Made by a program: the position numbers and the translations under genes. Below are positions 42,526 through 51,026 of a DNA stretch of 64,000 nucleotides, one piece after another; within the stretch, counting starts at the first letter, position 1; the number at the start of each line of letters is the position of its first letter. Under the pieces are notes generated by a model. It made no database searches. It was not told the DNA's origin and saw nothing but the letters and a program-made list of their open reading frames with translations. This DNA comes from Rhodococcus sp. OK302. GTDB taxonomy: Bacteria > Actinomycetota > Actinomycetes > Mycobacteriales > Mycobacteriaceae. The DNA lies in the NCBI RefSeq assembly GCF_002245895.1, contig NZ_NPJZ01000001.1:917001-981000 (forward strand), in the 5' to 3' direction.

Positions 42526-43482
42526 CTAGAGACTGCGCACGAACTCCACCAGAAGTTCACTGACCTCGTCGGCGCGCTCCTGCTGAACGAAGTGCCCCGC
42601 ACCGTCAAGGAGATGGACTCCGCGCAGGTCCGGCACGGTTTCCTTCATACGCACCAACGCCTTCGGGCCGCTCATTGCGATCACCGGGTCTTCGGCACCC
42701 GCGACGAAGAGCGTCGGAACCGCAATGTGGGCGCCGTTCAAATCCTCGCTGCGTTCCCAGTTCGCGTCGTACGCGCGATACCAGTTCAAACCACCAGTGA
42801 AACCTGTTGCAGTAAAGGTCTTTACATAGACATCGAAGTCTTCCTCGGTGAGCCACCACCACGGCAACGGCGGAGCCTCCGGAAGTACGTCCAGGTAGCC
42901 GTTGCCTTCGGACGGATTCTTCCAGACGTCGAGGTACCGATATCCACCGGAAAGTGCGAAGAAGAGTCGGTGCAAGAACTCGCGAGGGTGAGCGTCGAGT
43001 TCTCGCTCGGCCACACCCGGTTCCTGAAAATAGTGAATGTGTAGAAAGTGTTTGGCCGCCATCGACGCGTAGATCACGGAAGGCCGGGCCGGAAATCGAT
43101 CCGGCGCATACGGCACGGCCAAGGAAACCAGTCCAGCAACACGTTCCGGGTATCGCAACGCCGTAGTCCAGGCAGCAGGAGCTCCGAAATCGTGGCCGAC
43201 AAACACGGCCTTGTCGATCTCCAACGCGTCGAGAAGCGCAATCATGCGCTCTGCCACAGCATCATTGGTGTAGTCGACGATGTCACTCGGCCGCGTCGTT
43301 CCACCGTAGCCAGGCATGTCCAGGGCAATCGCCCGGAACCCGGCATTCGCAAGCGCCGCGGACTGATGCCGGTAGCTGTACCCGAGACCGGGGAAGCCGT
43401 GGCACATCACCACAGCTTGCCCCGAACCCGAATCGTCCAGCTGCCAACGGAATCCGTCGACGTCAATCGCCTTCAGGGTCAT
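42526..43482 (-). CDS. Alpha/beta hydrolase, epoxide-hydrolase-like
   Basis: 318-residue alpha/beta hydrolase. The oxyanion motif HGFPG (residues 29-33), nucleophile elbow VGHDFGAP with Asp98, and C-terminal His in LDGAGHFVQQE identify the Asp-nucleophile branch (epoxide hydrolases and relatives). It starts 1 nt after the stop of the ketosteroid isomerase gene, so the two are one transcript controlled by the KstR operator upstream. A role in steroid or sterol degradation, for example opening an epoxide or cleaving a ring intermediate, is inferred from that context. Confidence 0.85.
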   Translation of the reverse strand: MTLKAIDVDGFRWQLDDSGSGQAVVMCHGFPGLGYSYRHQSAALANAGFRAIALDMPGYGGTTRPSDIVDYTNDAVAERMIALLDALEIDKAVFVGHDFGAPAAWTTALRYPERVAGLVSLAVPYAPDRFPARPSVIYASMAAKHFLHIHYFQEPGVAERELDAHPREFLHRLFFALSGGYRYLDVWKNPSEGNGYLDVLPEAPPLPWWWLTEEDFDVYVKTFTATGFTGGLNWYRAYDANWERSEDLNGAHIAVPTLFVAGAEDPVIAMSGPKALVRMKETVPDLRGVHLLDGAGHFVQQERADEVSELLVEFVRSL

Positions 43483-43483
43483 A

Positions 43484-43858
43484 TCAGCTCTGGATCATGT
43501 CTTCCTGGCCCCAGAAGGCGCGCATCGACGTGATCTTCGCGTCGTCGTCGAAAGTCATGACATCAATGGGTGTGATGGTCAGCCGCTTGTCACCCATCTT
43601 GGTGATGAGCGAGAAGTGGAAGGCCGCTTCATTTCCCGCGATACGCAGAGCCTCGAGGTGAGCTTCCTGATCAAAATTCTCGATCACGGAATAGAACTCG
43701 TGGATCGACTCGCGGGTTGTACGCACATCGGTGCCCACCGGGTCTTCGACCGTGGCACCCTCGGCATACAGGGCGACAACCTCGTCGGCAGTGCCAGTGG
43801 CAACCGCGTTCATGTATGCCTCGACGGTCTTACGAATTGCTTCTGCGGACGGTGCCAT
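43484..43858 (-). CDS. ksi: Ketosteroid delta5-3-isomerase
   Basis: 124-residue NTF2-fold enzyme closely resembling the classical Comamonas/Pseudomonas KSI. It moves the double bond of delta5-3-ketosteroids to the delta4 position. The catalytic triad is present at homologous positions: Tyr15 (EAYMNAV), Asp39 (ATVEDPVG) and Asp99 (TPIDVMTF); the NEAAFHF and SMRAFWG segments also match. GAGGGG lies about 6 nt before the ATG. A perfect KstR operator sits 17 bp upstream of the start, so expression should be de-repressed by cholesterol-type intermediates. It forms an operon with the alpha/beta hydrolase. Confidence 0.9.
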   Translation of the reverse strand: MAPSAEAIRKTVEAYMNAVATGTADEVVALYAEGATVEDPVGTDVRTTRESIHEFYSVIENFDQEAHLEALRIAGNEAAFHFSLITKMGDKRLTITPIDVMTFDDDAKITSMRAFWGQEDMIQS

Positions 43859-43875
43859 GAAATACCCCTCGTAGT

Positions 43876-43889
43876 TAGAACAGGTTCTA
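43876..43889. promoter_or_regulatory. KstR operator (TAGAACAGGTTCTA)
   Basis: A perfect 14-bp palindrome that meets the KstR consensus TNNAACNNGTTNNA, the operator of the TetR-family regulator of sterol catabolism in mycobacteria and rhodococci. It lies 17 bp upstream of the ketosteroid isomerase start, in the gap shared with the DUF1579 gene. Confidence 0.88.
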
Positions 43890-44043
43890 TTCGTGAGGAT
43901 AGCGCAGGGGCCACGCCCCTGTGCGCCGTTCAGAGATGCTGATGTGCACGCCTGGCAGGACCGATTACTTCGCGGGCCCGGGCCGGTCTATATATGCAAC
44001 GCGCCCCGCCCTGGCCTACAACAAGATCAACGAGAGGATCGCC

Positions 44044-44493
44044 ATGACAGCCGCACCGGACACCATGCAACCATTCGACTCCATCATCGGGCGGTGGAGG
44101 ACATCGGGCACGGTATTGGACGAACACGGACAGCCAGTCGCAGAAATAGACGGCACCGACGAGTACGAGTGGATGCCAGGCGGAATGTGGGTCATCCACA
44201 GGGTCGACGTCACGATTGGCGACGATCATGTTCATGCGCTGGAACTCATCGGCGAGCACATCCCGGAGACCAACACGTATGTCATGCGGGCCTTCGACGG
44301 ATCGGGCTCATTCGGGGCGATGACTGCGCACCCGAACACGGATGGATCATGGACCTTCCTCGGCGATCGCATGCGTAGCACCCTGTGGCCGTCCGAAGAC
44401 AGGTCATCCATGACGGCACGGTGGGAGCGGCAGATCGACTCGGGAACCTGGCTCCACTGGATGGACATGGGTTTCGCGGCGATTGCCTACTGA
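44044..44493 (+). CDS. DUF1579 family protein
   Basis: 149 residues. FDSIIGRWRTSGTVL at the start, EYEWMPGGMWVIHRVD and FDGSGSFGAMTAHPNTDGSWTF suggest a lipocalin-like beta-barrel of the DUF1579 type. The ATG at 44044 has GAGAGGA 5 nt upstream. No signal peptide, so cytoplasmic. Divergent from the KstR-controlled operon; function unknown. Confidence 0.75.
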   Translation: MTAAPDTMQPFDSIIGRWRTSGTVLDEHGQPVAEIDGTDEYEWMPGGMWVIHRVDVTIGDDHVHALELIGEHIPETNTYVMRAFDGSGSFGAMTAHPNTDGSWTFLGDRMRSTLWPSEDRSSMTARWERQIDSGTWLHWMDMGFAAIAY

Positions 44494-44655
44494 GTGCCTC
44501 CTGACTGCCTATTGACGTACGGACTGCGACGGTGAAAACTGACCACAAACGTTGTCACTCCAGCATCCTGACGAGATCGACTGACCGATAATAATTTTGG
44601 ACAAATTGCCCCTGGTCAGGCGATTGCTGCTGCGCTGGAAACCTAGGGAGATCCA

Positions 44656-45933
44656 GTGCTCACTACGTTCAACAGGTTCAGGTTCAACAGCTTTCGCATT
44701 CTCCTAGCCGTTCTGGCTGCCGCCATCGTTGCGACAACGGCCATTACGACTACGGTTGTTACACCGGCTCACGCAGTGCCCACGGGGTCCCAATACCTCG
44801 ACCTTCCCGAGATCAATCAAGACGGAACCGACGCCGGCGGATTGAATCCCGCACTGCCGCTTGATCGTTCCGAGCTCGAGTCCGCACTGTCGTCAGCCCG
44901 TAATTCCGGAGTCGACCCCAGCCGCTATGCAACCCTGCTGCGCCAATACTGGCTTGTCGTCGGGGCGGAGAATGCGAATATCGAACTGGCGAACTGGGAT
45001 CCCCAGCGCGGACTGGCAGCCAACCGAACCACGATCGACGACGTCTATGTCAACTATCTGCGGATGACCAACGCCCACCCCGAACTGTATTGGGCCGGAA
45101 TGGCCGGCCTGGCCGGCGTGTCATTCGCTTCCGGTTTCTACGATCTGGGCGATGCGTCCACCATCCTGAGCGTCAACGGCGTCCACCAACTTGCCGACGC
45201 GGCCGCCGAGGTAGTCGCAGCCTTCCCTCCGGGAACAACCGGCCCACTGCCATCCGACCTCCAACTCCTGATCACGCAAGGTCCACACACCGATTCCGGA
45301 GATATCGATTGGTACGTCAAACGACTCCTCACCATGCAGAAGCACATCTTCATGGATCTGGTTCCGATGCATGAGGCCTATATTGCACTGGGCAGCAAGG
45401 GAATCGAGGAGTTCGAACGAGCCGGACTATTCGACGACAACATTTCCCAAGCCTGGAAGAGCATCTCCGAGGGCACTCCGGACAGTCTCGCCGACGCCCT
45501 GGTCCGAATGGCATCACGCGAGCAAAATCAGGTGATCGCAGATCAATGGGATGCCACGACACAGGGGCGCGGCAGCATGGGAAGGGTTCTCACCTACGTC
45601 ACGACCGTCGCCGGAAAGCCTGCCGTGCCAGGAACTCCCGCACCCGGGACCTACGCGCCGATTGAGGTGACCGTCCAGGCGGCGGGAGTGAAGACAGCGG
45701 TGACGGCCCCGCTTCCGGCCTTCAACTGGGCGGATCGGGAAGCGCGATGGTCGTTCATTGCCGACGAGTTGGCACCCAGCTATATCACTGCAGTACAACA
45801 ACATTCACAAGAGACACACGCGATACTCGCGAATCCGTTCACAGAAATGTCGGCGCGGGGACGGCTGATTCCCCGATTGCCTGATCTCCTACATGACCTC
45901 ACAAGCGGGTGGACGTTGCAGCCGACGGGATAA
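44656..45933 (+). CDS. Secreted protein of unknown function (425 aa)
   Basis: The GTG start at 44656 has GGGAGA 5 nt upstream. The product has a clear signal peptide (about 1-40, ILLAVLAAAIVATTAITTTVVTPAHA). The mature part is mostly helical, rich in acidic and aromatic residues, with no cysteine-rich or repeat pattern (RYATLLRQYWLVVGAENANIELANWDPQRGLAANRTTIDDVY; MQKHIFMDLVPMHEAYIALG). I do not recognise a family. It stands alone between the DUF1579 gene and a short open frame. Confidence 0.75.
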   Translation: MLTTFNRFRFNSFRILLAVLAAAIVATTAITTTVVTPAHAVPTGSQYLDLPEINQDGTDAGGLNPALPLDRSELESALSSARNSGVDPSRYATLLRQYWLVVGAENANIELANWDPQRGLAANRTTIDDVYVNYLRMTNAHPELYWAGMAGLAGVSFASGFYDLGDASTILSVNGVHQLADAAAEVVAAFPPGTTGPLPSDLQLLITQGPHTDSGDIDWYVKRLLTMQKHIFMDLVPMHEAYIALGSKGIEEFERAGLFDDNISQAWKSISEGTPDSLADALVRMASREQNQVIADQWDATTQGRGSMGRVLTYVTTVAGKPAVPGTPAPGTYAPIEVTVQAAGVKTAVTAPLPAFNWADREARWSFIADELAPSYITAVQQHSQETHAILANPFTEMSARGRLIPRLPDLLHDLTSGWTLQPTG

Positions 45934-45993
45934 GCACAGCGCGCCAACCCCGGCGCCGCGTGAAAGGATGCAGGCAAAACGGGGGGACAAAAT

Positions 45994-46080
45994 ATGGCCA
46001 AGGTAGACAAGTTATGGGAACTCGCACGTCCGCATCACCGCGTCGGGAAACGACGTACTACTCAAGTCGATCACCGATGA
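45994..46080 (+). CDS. Short reading frame, possibly a frameshifted small gene
   Basis: The ATG at 45994 has a strong GGGGGGA Shine-Dalgarno 6 nt upstream and opens MAKVDKLWEL, but ends after 28 codons. A second frame entered around 46028 reads VRITASGNDVLLKSITDERAF and then KEFVSAVRARMR to a stop at 46129. That looks like the natural continuation, so a small (about 45-residue) gene may have been broken by a one-base change. No family recognised. Confidence 0.35.
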   Translation: MAKVDKLWELARPHHRVGKRRTTQVDHR

Positions 46081-46137
46081 GCGAGCCTTCAAGGAATTCG
46101 TCTCCGCTGTCCGGGCAAGGATGCGCTAGATACGACT

Positions 46138-46191
46138 GTGCGCCGTTTCGGTAGTGGGTACTACCGAAACGGCGCACGGGGGCTTTGCCCC
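46138..46191. terminator. 18-bp perfect hairpin plus short hairpin, bidirectional terminator
   Basis: GTGCGCCGTTTCGGTAGT (46138-46155) pairs perfectly with 46160-46177 around a 4-nt loop, followed by GGGGC-TTT-GCCCC (46179-46191), which reaches the leuS stop. It separates leuS from the convergent short frame. Related in sequence to the hairpin at 6492. Confidence 0.82.
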
Positions 46192-49037
46192 TACAGGACG
46201 ATATTCACCATCTTGCCGGGAACAACGATCACCTTGCGGGGAGCGTTGCCCTCGAGCAGAGCGACGATCTTCTCGTCTGCCAGAGCGATTTCCTCGACAG
46301 CCTTGCGATCGGCATCAGCCGGGACGCTGATGCGGCTACGCACCTTGCCGTTGACCTGGATCGGGTACTCGACGGTGTCCTCGACAAGCCACTTCTCTTC
46401 GACGGCCGGGAAGGGGCCGTGTGCAAGGGATTCCGCATGTCCGAGGCGCGACCACAGCTCTTCCGCGAGGTGCGGAGCCAGGGGAGCGAGCATCAGCACC
46501 AGCGGCTCCACAGCAGCGCGGGGAGCGCCACCCGGGAAGGCCTTGGTGAGGTGGTTGTTGTACTCGATCAACTTGGCAGCAGCCGTGTTGTCGCGCAGCG
46601 CCGTGTAATCCTCACTGACACCGGCGATTGCCTTGTTGAGTGCACGCAACGTTGCCTCGTCGGGCGCTTCGTCGGTGACGCGGGCTTTGCCGGTCTCCTC
46701 GTCGATGACGACGCGCCACACACGCTGCAGGAAGCGCGCAGCGCCGACGACGTCCTTGGTCGCCCACGGACGCGAGGTGTCCAGCGGACCCATCGACATC
46801 TCGTAGACGCGCAGGGTATCGGCACCGTATTCGGCGCAAATCTCGTCCGGCGCAACGGCATTCTTGAGGCTCTTGCCCATCTTGCCGTACTCGCGATTGA
46901 CCTCGGCGCCCTCGTAGAAGTACTTTCCGTCGCGCTCGACGACCTCTTCGGCCGGCACGTAGACGCCACGGGCATCGGTGTACGCGTAGGCCTGGATGTA
47001 GCCCTGGTTGTACAGGCGGCGGTACGGCTCGCTCGAGCTGACGTAGCCCAGATCGAAGAGCACCTTGTGCCAGAAACGCGAGTACAGCAGGTGCAGCACT
47101 GCATGCTCGACGCCACCGACGTAGAGATCGACTCCGCCGGGATCATTGGGGCCGTGCAGTTCCGGACGCGGACCGGTCCAGTACGCCTCGTTCTGCGGAT
47201 CGCAGAACGTGTCCTGGTTGGTGGGGTCGATGTAGCGCAGCTGGTACCACGAGCTGCCGGCCCACTGCGGCATGACGTTGGTGTCGCGGTGGTAGGTCTG
47301 CAGTCCGTCGCCGAGATCGAGTTCGACGTTGACCCACTCGGTGGCCTTGTTCAGCGGGGGAGAAGGCTCGGAGTTGGCGTCATCCGCATCGAAGGACACG
47401 GGTGCGTAGTCCTCGACCTCCGGAAGCACCACGGGCAGAGCCGAATCCGGCAGGGCGTGCGCATTTCCGGCTGCGTCGTAGACGATCGGGAAAGGCTCGC
47501 CCCAGTAACGCTGACGCGCGAAGAGCCAGTCGCGCAGCTTGTACTGGATGGTGCCCTTGCCGTGTCCGGCTTCTTCGAGCTTGCTGATGATGGTTGCCTT
47601 GGCCTCGGCAACATCCAGTCCGTCGAGGTAGTCGGAGTTCACCAGAGCGCCGTCGCCTGTGTACGCAGCCTCCGAAACATTGCCACCGGCAATAACTTCG
47701 AGAATATCGAGGCCGAATGCCGTCGCAAATTCCCAGTCGCGGTGATCGTGTCCGGGGACAGCCATGATGGCGCCGGTGCCGTAGCCGGTCAGCACATAGT
47801 CCGCGATGAAGACGGGCACCTTGTGGCCGTTGACGGGGTTGACCGCGTACGTACCCAGGAAGACGCCGGTCTTTTCCTTGTTTTCCTGACGCTCCAGATC
47901 CGTCTTGGCAGCGATGGACTTACGGTATGCAGCAACCGCTTCCACCGGGGTTGCCGCGCCGTTGGTCCAGCGAGCGTCGACACCTTCGGGCCACTCTGCA
48001 GTGACCAACTGATCGACCAACTCATGCTCGGGGGCCAGTGTCACGTAGCTCGCACCGAACAGAGTGTCGGGACGCGTCGTGAAGACGTCGATGCCGAATT
48101 CACCGGCAGCGAATGTAACTTCGGCACCATAGGAGCGGCCGATCCAGTTGCGCTGCATGGCCTTGACCTTGTCCGGCCAATCCAGGTACTCGAGGTCGTC
48201 GACCAGGCGGTCGGAGTAGGCGGTGATCCGCATCATCCACTGCTGGAGGTGCTTGCGGAAGACGGGGAAGTTGCCACGCTCACTGCGGCCGTCACCCGTT
48301 ACCTCTTCATTGGCCAGCACCGTACCCAGACCAGGGCACCAGTTCACCATCGAATCAGACTGGTAGACAAGGCGGTACGAGTCCAGAACCTTGCCGCGTT
48401 CCGCAACGGTCAACGCTGCCCAATCGCGGCCGTCTTCCAAAGCTCGTTCACCCGAAGAGAATTCAGCTTCCAGCTCCGAGATGCGACGTGCCTTACCGGC
48501 AGCCTTGTCGTACCAAGCGCCATGGATCTGCAGGAAGATCCACTGCGTCCAATGGTAGAAATCGACATCCGTCGTCGCGAGGCTACGACGCTCGTCGTGC
48601 CCCAGACCCAGGCGTCGCAGCTGGCGCTGCATGTTGGCGATGTTCGCTTCGGTCGTCGTACGCGGGTGGGTGCCCGTCTGCACGGCGTACTGCTCGGCCG
48701 GCAACCCGAAGGCGTCGTAGCCGAGAGTGTGGAGCACGTTGTGGCCCTGCATGCGGTGGTAGCGCGCGAAGACGTCCGTCGCGATATATCCGAGCGGGTG
48801 GCCGACGTGCAGACCCGAACCCGAGGGGTACGGGAACATGTCCTGGACGAAGAGCTTGTCGGCGGGCACGCCCTCGGGGGAGGACAGCGGACCGACCGGA
48901 TTGGGCGCGTTGAACGTGCCCTCCTCGCTCCAGCGGTCCTGCCAGCGCTGCTCGATCTGGCCGGCAAGCTCCGCGGAGTAGCGGTGCTGCGGGGTGGCGT
49001 CGACTGGTGAATCGGGGGACTGCGAAGACTCGGTCAC
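46191..49037 (-). CDS. leuS: Leucyl-tRNA synthetase
   Basis: 948-residue class I aminoacyl-tRNA synthetase that charges tRNA-Leu. HIGH motif as [17 protein letters not shown] motif as [11 protein letters not shown], the CP1 editing domain ([33 protein letters not shown]) and the anticodon-binding C-terminus ([21 protein letters not shown]) are all present; length is normal for actinobacteria. Start taken as the GTG at 49037 ([21 protein letters not shown]). Ends at a strong bidirectional hairpin. Essential housekeeping gene, near the origin in related genera. Confidence 0.97.
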   Translation of the reverse strand: MTESSQSPDSPVDATPQHRYSAELAGQIEQRWQDRWSEEGTFNAPNPVGPLSSPEGVPADKLFVQDMFPYPSGSGLHVGHPLGYIATDVFARYHRMQGHNVLHTLGYDAFGLPAEQYAVQTGTHPRTTTEANIANMQRQLRRLGLGHDERRSLATTDVDFYHWTQWIFLQIHGAWYDKAAGKARRISELEAEFSSGERALEDGRDWAALTVAERGKVLDSYRLVYQSDSMVNWCPGLGTVLANEEVTGDGRSERGNFPVFRKHLQQWMMRITAYSDRLVDDLEYLDWPDKVKAMQRNWIGRSYGAEVTFAAGEFGIDVFTTRPDTLFGASYVTLAPEHELVDQLVTAEWPEGVDARWTNGAATPVEAVAAYRKSIAAKTDLERQENKEKTGVFLGTYAVNPVNGHKVPVFIADYVLTGYGTGAIMAVPGHDHRDWEFATAFGLDILEVIAGGNVSEAAYTGDGALVNSDYLDGLDVAEAKATIISKLEEAGHGKGTIQYKLRDWLFARQRYWGEPFPIVYDAAGNAHALPDSALPVVLPEVEDYAPVSFDADDANSEPSPPLNKATEWVNVELDLGDGLQTYHRDTNVMPQWAGSSWYQLRYIDPTNQDTFCDPQNEAYWTGPRPELHGPNDPGGVDLYVGGVEHAVLHLLYSRFWHKVLFDLGYVSSSEPYRRLYNQGYIQAYAYTDARGVYVPAEEVVERDGKYFYEGAEVNREYGKMGKSLKNAVAPDEICAEYGADTLRVYEMSMGPLDTSRPWATKDVVGAARFLQRVWRVVIDEETGKARVTDEAPDEATLRALNKAIAGVSEDYTALRDNTAAAKLIEYNNHLTKAFPGGAPRAAVEPLVLMLAPLAPHLAEELWSRLGHAESLAHGPFPAVEEKWLVEDTVEYPIQVNGKVRSRISVPADADRKAVEEIALADEKIVALLEGNAPRKVIVVPGKMVNIVL

Positions 49038-49139
49038 TGTGGTCGCTATCTACTTGGCTGACGTTAAATACCGTTAACCAGGGTAGAGCCTTCACCACCC
49101 GGGCATACGGGCAACTCCACACGCACCTATCCTGTATGG

Positions 49140-49640
49140 GTGGTCATTGTTGCTGTAGTGCTGTTCGTGCTCGCTCTTGCCGTCGGCGGAGTCGCTGTCG
49201 CCGGCCTGATCGGCAAGCTCCCGCGTAACCGCTGGGCCGGTGTCCGTACCCCGGACACCCTGCGAAGCGAAGAATCGTTTGCCCTGGCCAACAAGGTCGC
49301 CGGCCCCACGATGGCCGCCGCAGCCGGACTGCTCGTCATCGGCGGCATCGCTGCTCTCACGATGAACGTGGCCATGGGTCTCGGCATCGCCCTCGTCGCG
49401 GTTGTCGCAGCATTGTTCACTGCCGGTTCCGGTGGAGCCATCGGTGCCCGCGCCGCCGCTGCAATGCCCGAGCCGAGCGGCTGTGGCAACGACTGCAACT
49501 GTGGACACACTGACTCTGCCACCGCCGATCAAACGCCAGTAGCCAAGGCGGAAGCGTCTGCCAAGGAAGCTGCATCGGAGTGCGGAGAGTCCTCCTGCGG
49601 CGCCTGCTCACTCAAGGGCGCCTGCCTCCCGGCAAAGTGA
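49140..49640 (+). CDS. SdpI-family membrane protein with Cys-rich tail
   Basis: 166 residues. An N-terminal TM helix is followed by the SdpI-type motif IGKLPRNRWAGVRTPDTLRSEESFALANKVAGP, then two more TM helices. The last about 55 residues are soluble and carry seven cysteines (GCGNDCNCGH, SECGESSCGACSLKGAC), which could bind a metal. SdpI proteins confer immunity to the SdpC toxin in Bacillus, but the family is broad and no toxin gene is adjacent. TATCCT lies exactly 6 nt before the GTG at 49140, consistent with a leaderless transcript. Confidence 0.82.
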   Translation: MVIVAVVLFVLALAVGGVAVAGLIGKLPRNRWAGVRTPDTLRSEESFALANKVAGPTMAAAAGLLVIGGIAALTMNVAMGLGIALVAVVAALFTAGSGGAIGARAAAAMPEPSGCGNDCNCGHTDSATADQTPVAKAEASAKEAASECGESSCGACSLKGACLPAK

Positions 49641-49642
49641 AT

Positions 49643-49658
49643 TGATTCACGTGAAACA
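49643..49658. promoter_or_regulatory. parS-like ParB-binding site
   Basis: TGATTCACGTGAAACA differs at one base from the conserved bacterial parS sequence TGTTTCACGTGAAACA. It sits across the start of the DUF1648 gene. parS sites cluster near oriC, and the flanking pcnA-murJ block is origin-proximal in relatives, so a functional chromosome-segregation site is likely. Confidence 0.8.
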
Positions 49659-50610
49659 TCGCGTGGTCGACCCCGCCGGAGCAATCTTCGGCATCCTGAT
49701 TCCCGCGTTGTGCGCGTTCGGTGGCGTCGTACTCACAAAAATGTGGGAACACCGCCTACCTGAGAAAATCGCCACGCACTGGACCACCACGTCGCCCGAC
49801 GGCTTTTCGACGCCCACCGCCAACGCTTGGACCGTCGCACTTCTGACGCTGCTCTTCGGTGGCGGACTCAGCGCAGTTGCGGCTCTGGCGCCGGCGATGC
49901 TGATGATGCGGCGCTTCATGCTGGTGACCGGACTCGGCGTCGTCGGATTGATCACCACCGTCAACGTTGCGCTTCTGTACAACCAACTGGACGTCGTTGA
50001 TCCGTCCACGACCTCACTGCCGTATTGGTCCATCGGTGTGGGCGCATTGATCGGCGGCGCGCTCGGCTACCTGGGCGCCCTCACGCTGCGCGACTACCGC
50101 GTCCACGAGCAAGCTTCCGGAAATCCCTCACCTGATCTCCCACGCAGCGATGCTGCACTACCGATCTCCGACGACGTGGGCTTCACCACCAAGGGCTCGG
50201 CCATCCTCGCGCTGATCACCCTCGTACCCGGAGTTCTCCTAACCCTGTCCCTGGGTTCGTACTGGTCGCTGTTCATGTTCGCCGCGCTCGCGCTGCTCCT
50301 TGTCAGCCTCGTGCGCTTTCGCGCCACGGTGGACGAGAGCGGCATCTCCGTCGTGAACATGGGTATGCGCGCGATGGAGTACGCCGCCGACGAGGTTGTG
50401 GACGCCAAAGTCGCGGAGATCAAACCGTTCACCGATTTCGGTGGCTGGGGCCTCAAGAAAAAAGGGCGACGCAACTACGGCATCGTCACCCGCACCGGAC
50501 CCGCTGTGGTCATCAGCTTCGCAAGTGGCGATCGGCTCACCATCACCACACCGAGAGCCGAGGAGATGGCCGGGGCGCTGAACCGCCTGGCCGACGCCCG
50601 AGTTCCCTGA
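49651..50610 (+). CDS. DUF1648-domain membrane protein
   Basis: About 319 residues with DUF1648 at the N-terminus (LPEKIATHWTTTSPDGFSTP) and about six TM helices; the C-terminal soluble part (DEVVDAKVAEIKPFTDFGGWGLKKKGRRNYGIVTRTGPAVVISFASGD) resembles a PH-like domain. DUF1648 and SdpI domains often occur together, and the SdpI-like gene ends 10 nt upstream, so the two are probably one operon. I place the start at GTG 49651; a TTG at 49642 in frame is possible. The start lies inside the parS-like site. Function unknown. Confidence 0.8.
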   Translation: MKHRVVDPAGAIFGILIPALCAFGGVVLTKMWEHRLPEKIATHWTTTSPDGFSTPTANAWTVALLTLLFGGGLSAVAALAPAMLMMRRFMLVTGLGVVGLITTVNVALLYNQLDVVDPSTTSLPYWSIGVGALIGGALGYLGALTLRDYRVHEQASGNPSPDLPRSDAALPISDDVGFTTKGSAILALITLVPGVLLTLSLGSYWSLFMFAALALLLVSLVRFRATVDESGISVVNMGMRAMEYAADEVVDAKVAEIKPFTDFGGWGLKKKGRRNYGIVTRTGPAVVISFASGDRLTITTPRAEEMAGALNRLADARVP

Positions 50611-50677
50611 CCAACTGGCGGGCTCACGTCATGTTCGACGACGGGCAACATGCGTCGCGACGGGCTTAATTCCTCAC

Positions 50678-50977
50678 GTGACACCACAATTGTCTTTCAT
50701 GACGACTCTGTCGGTAGCCAGCGCCCGCGCTAACTTCTCGCGCCTCGTCGAAGAAGCCGAACACACCCACGAACGCTTCGAGATCACCAGCAACGGCCGT
50801 CGCGCCGCCGAACTTCTCGGCGCCGACGACTACGACGCACTCACGGAAACGATTGCCGTCCTCTCCGATGCGCATCTCATGCGCGAACACCAAGACGGTG
50901 CCGACGAGATCGCCGCCGGTCACACAGTCGACGGCAAGGACCTAGCGGCCCTCAGGCGCGACGCCTACCGCACCTGA
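50678..50977 (+). CDS. Phd/YefM-family antitoxin, no adjacent toxin
   Basis: About 99 residues (92 if the ATG at 50699 is used). TLSVASARANFSRLVEEAEHTHERFEITSNGRRAAELLGADDYDALTETIAVL is a typical Phd/YefM DNA-binding and dimerisation domain. The toxin usually follows within a few bases, but the next gene, only 49 bp away, is a symporter. No RelE/ParE/Doc-like frame is visible on either side, so this is an orphan antitoxin or a stand-alone regulator. Confidence 0.85.
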   Translation: MTPQLSFMTTLSVASARANFSRLVEEAEHTHERFEITSNGRRAAELLGADDYDALTETIAVLSDAHLMREHQDGADEIAAGHTVDGKDLAALRRDAYRT

Positions 50978-51026
50978 TGACGCTTGGGCTTCAATGCCCG
51001 AACAGCACCTCGTTATCCTTAGCCAG

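Noticed and set aside
43908..43924. CAGGGGC-CAC-GCCCCTG hairpin as a terminator
   Set aside because: It lies between two divergently transcribed genes, where no transcript should end; more likely a fragment of the dispersed palindromic repeat.
44044..44493. Treating the DUF1579 gene as part of the KstR regulon
   Set aside because: The operator is 155 bp from its start and hugs the isomerase promoter; control of the divergent gene cannot be supported from sequence.
46185..49010. A 941-codon open frame on the plus strand over leuS
   Set aside because: The minus strand carries a complete leucyl-tRNA synthetase with HIGH and KMSKS-type motifs. The long antisense frame follows from high GC at third codon positions.
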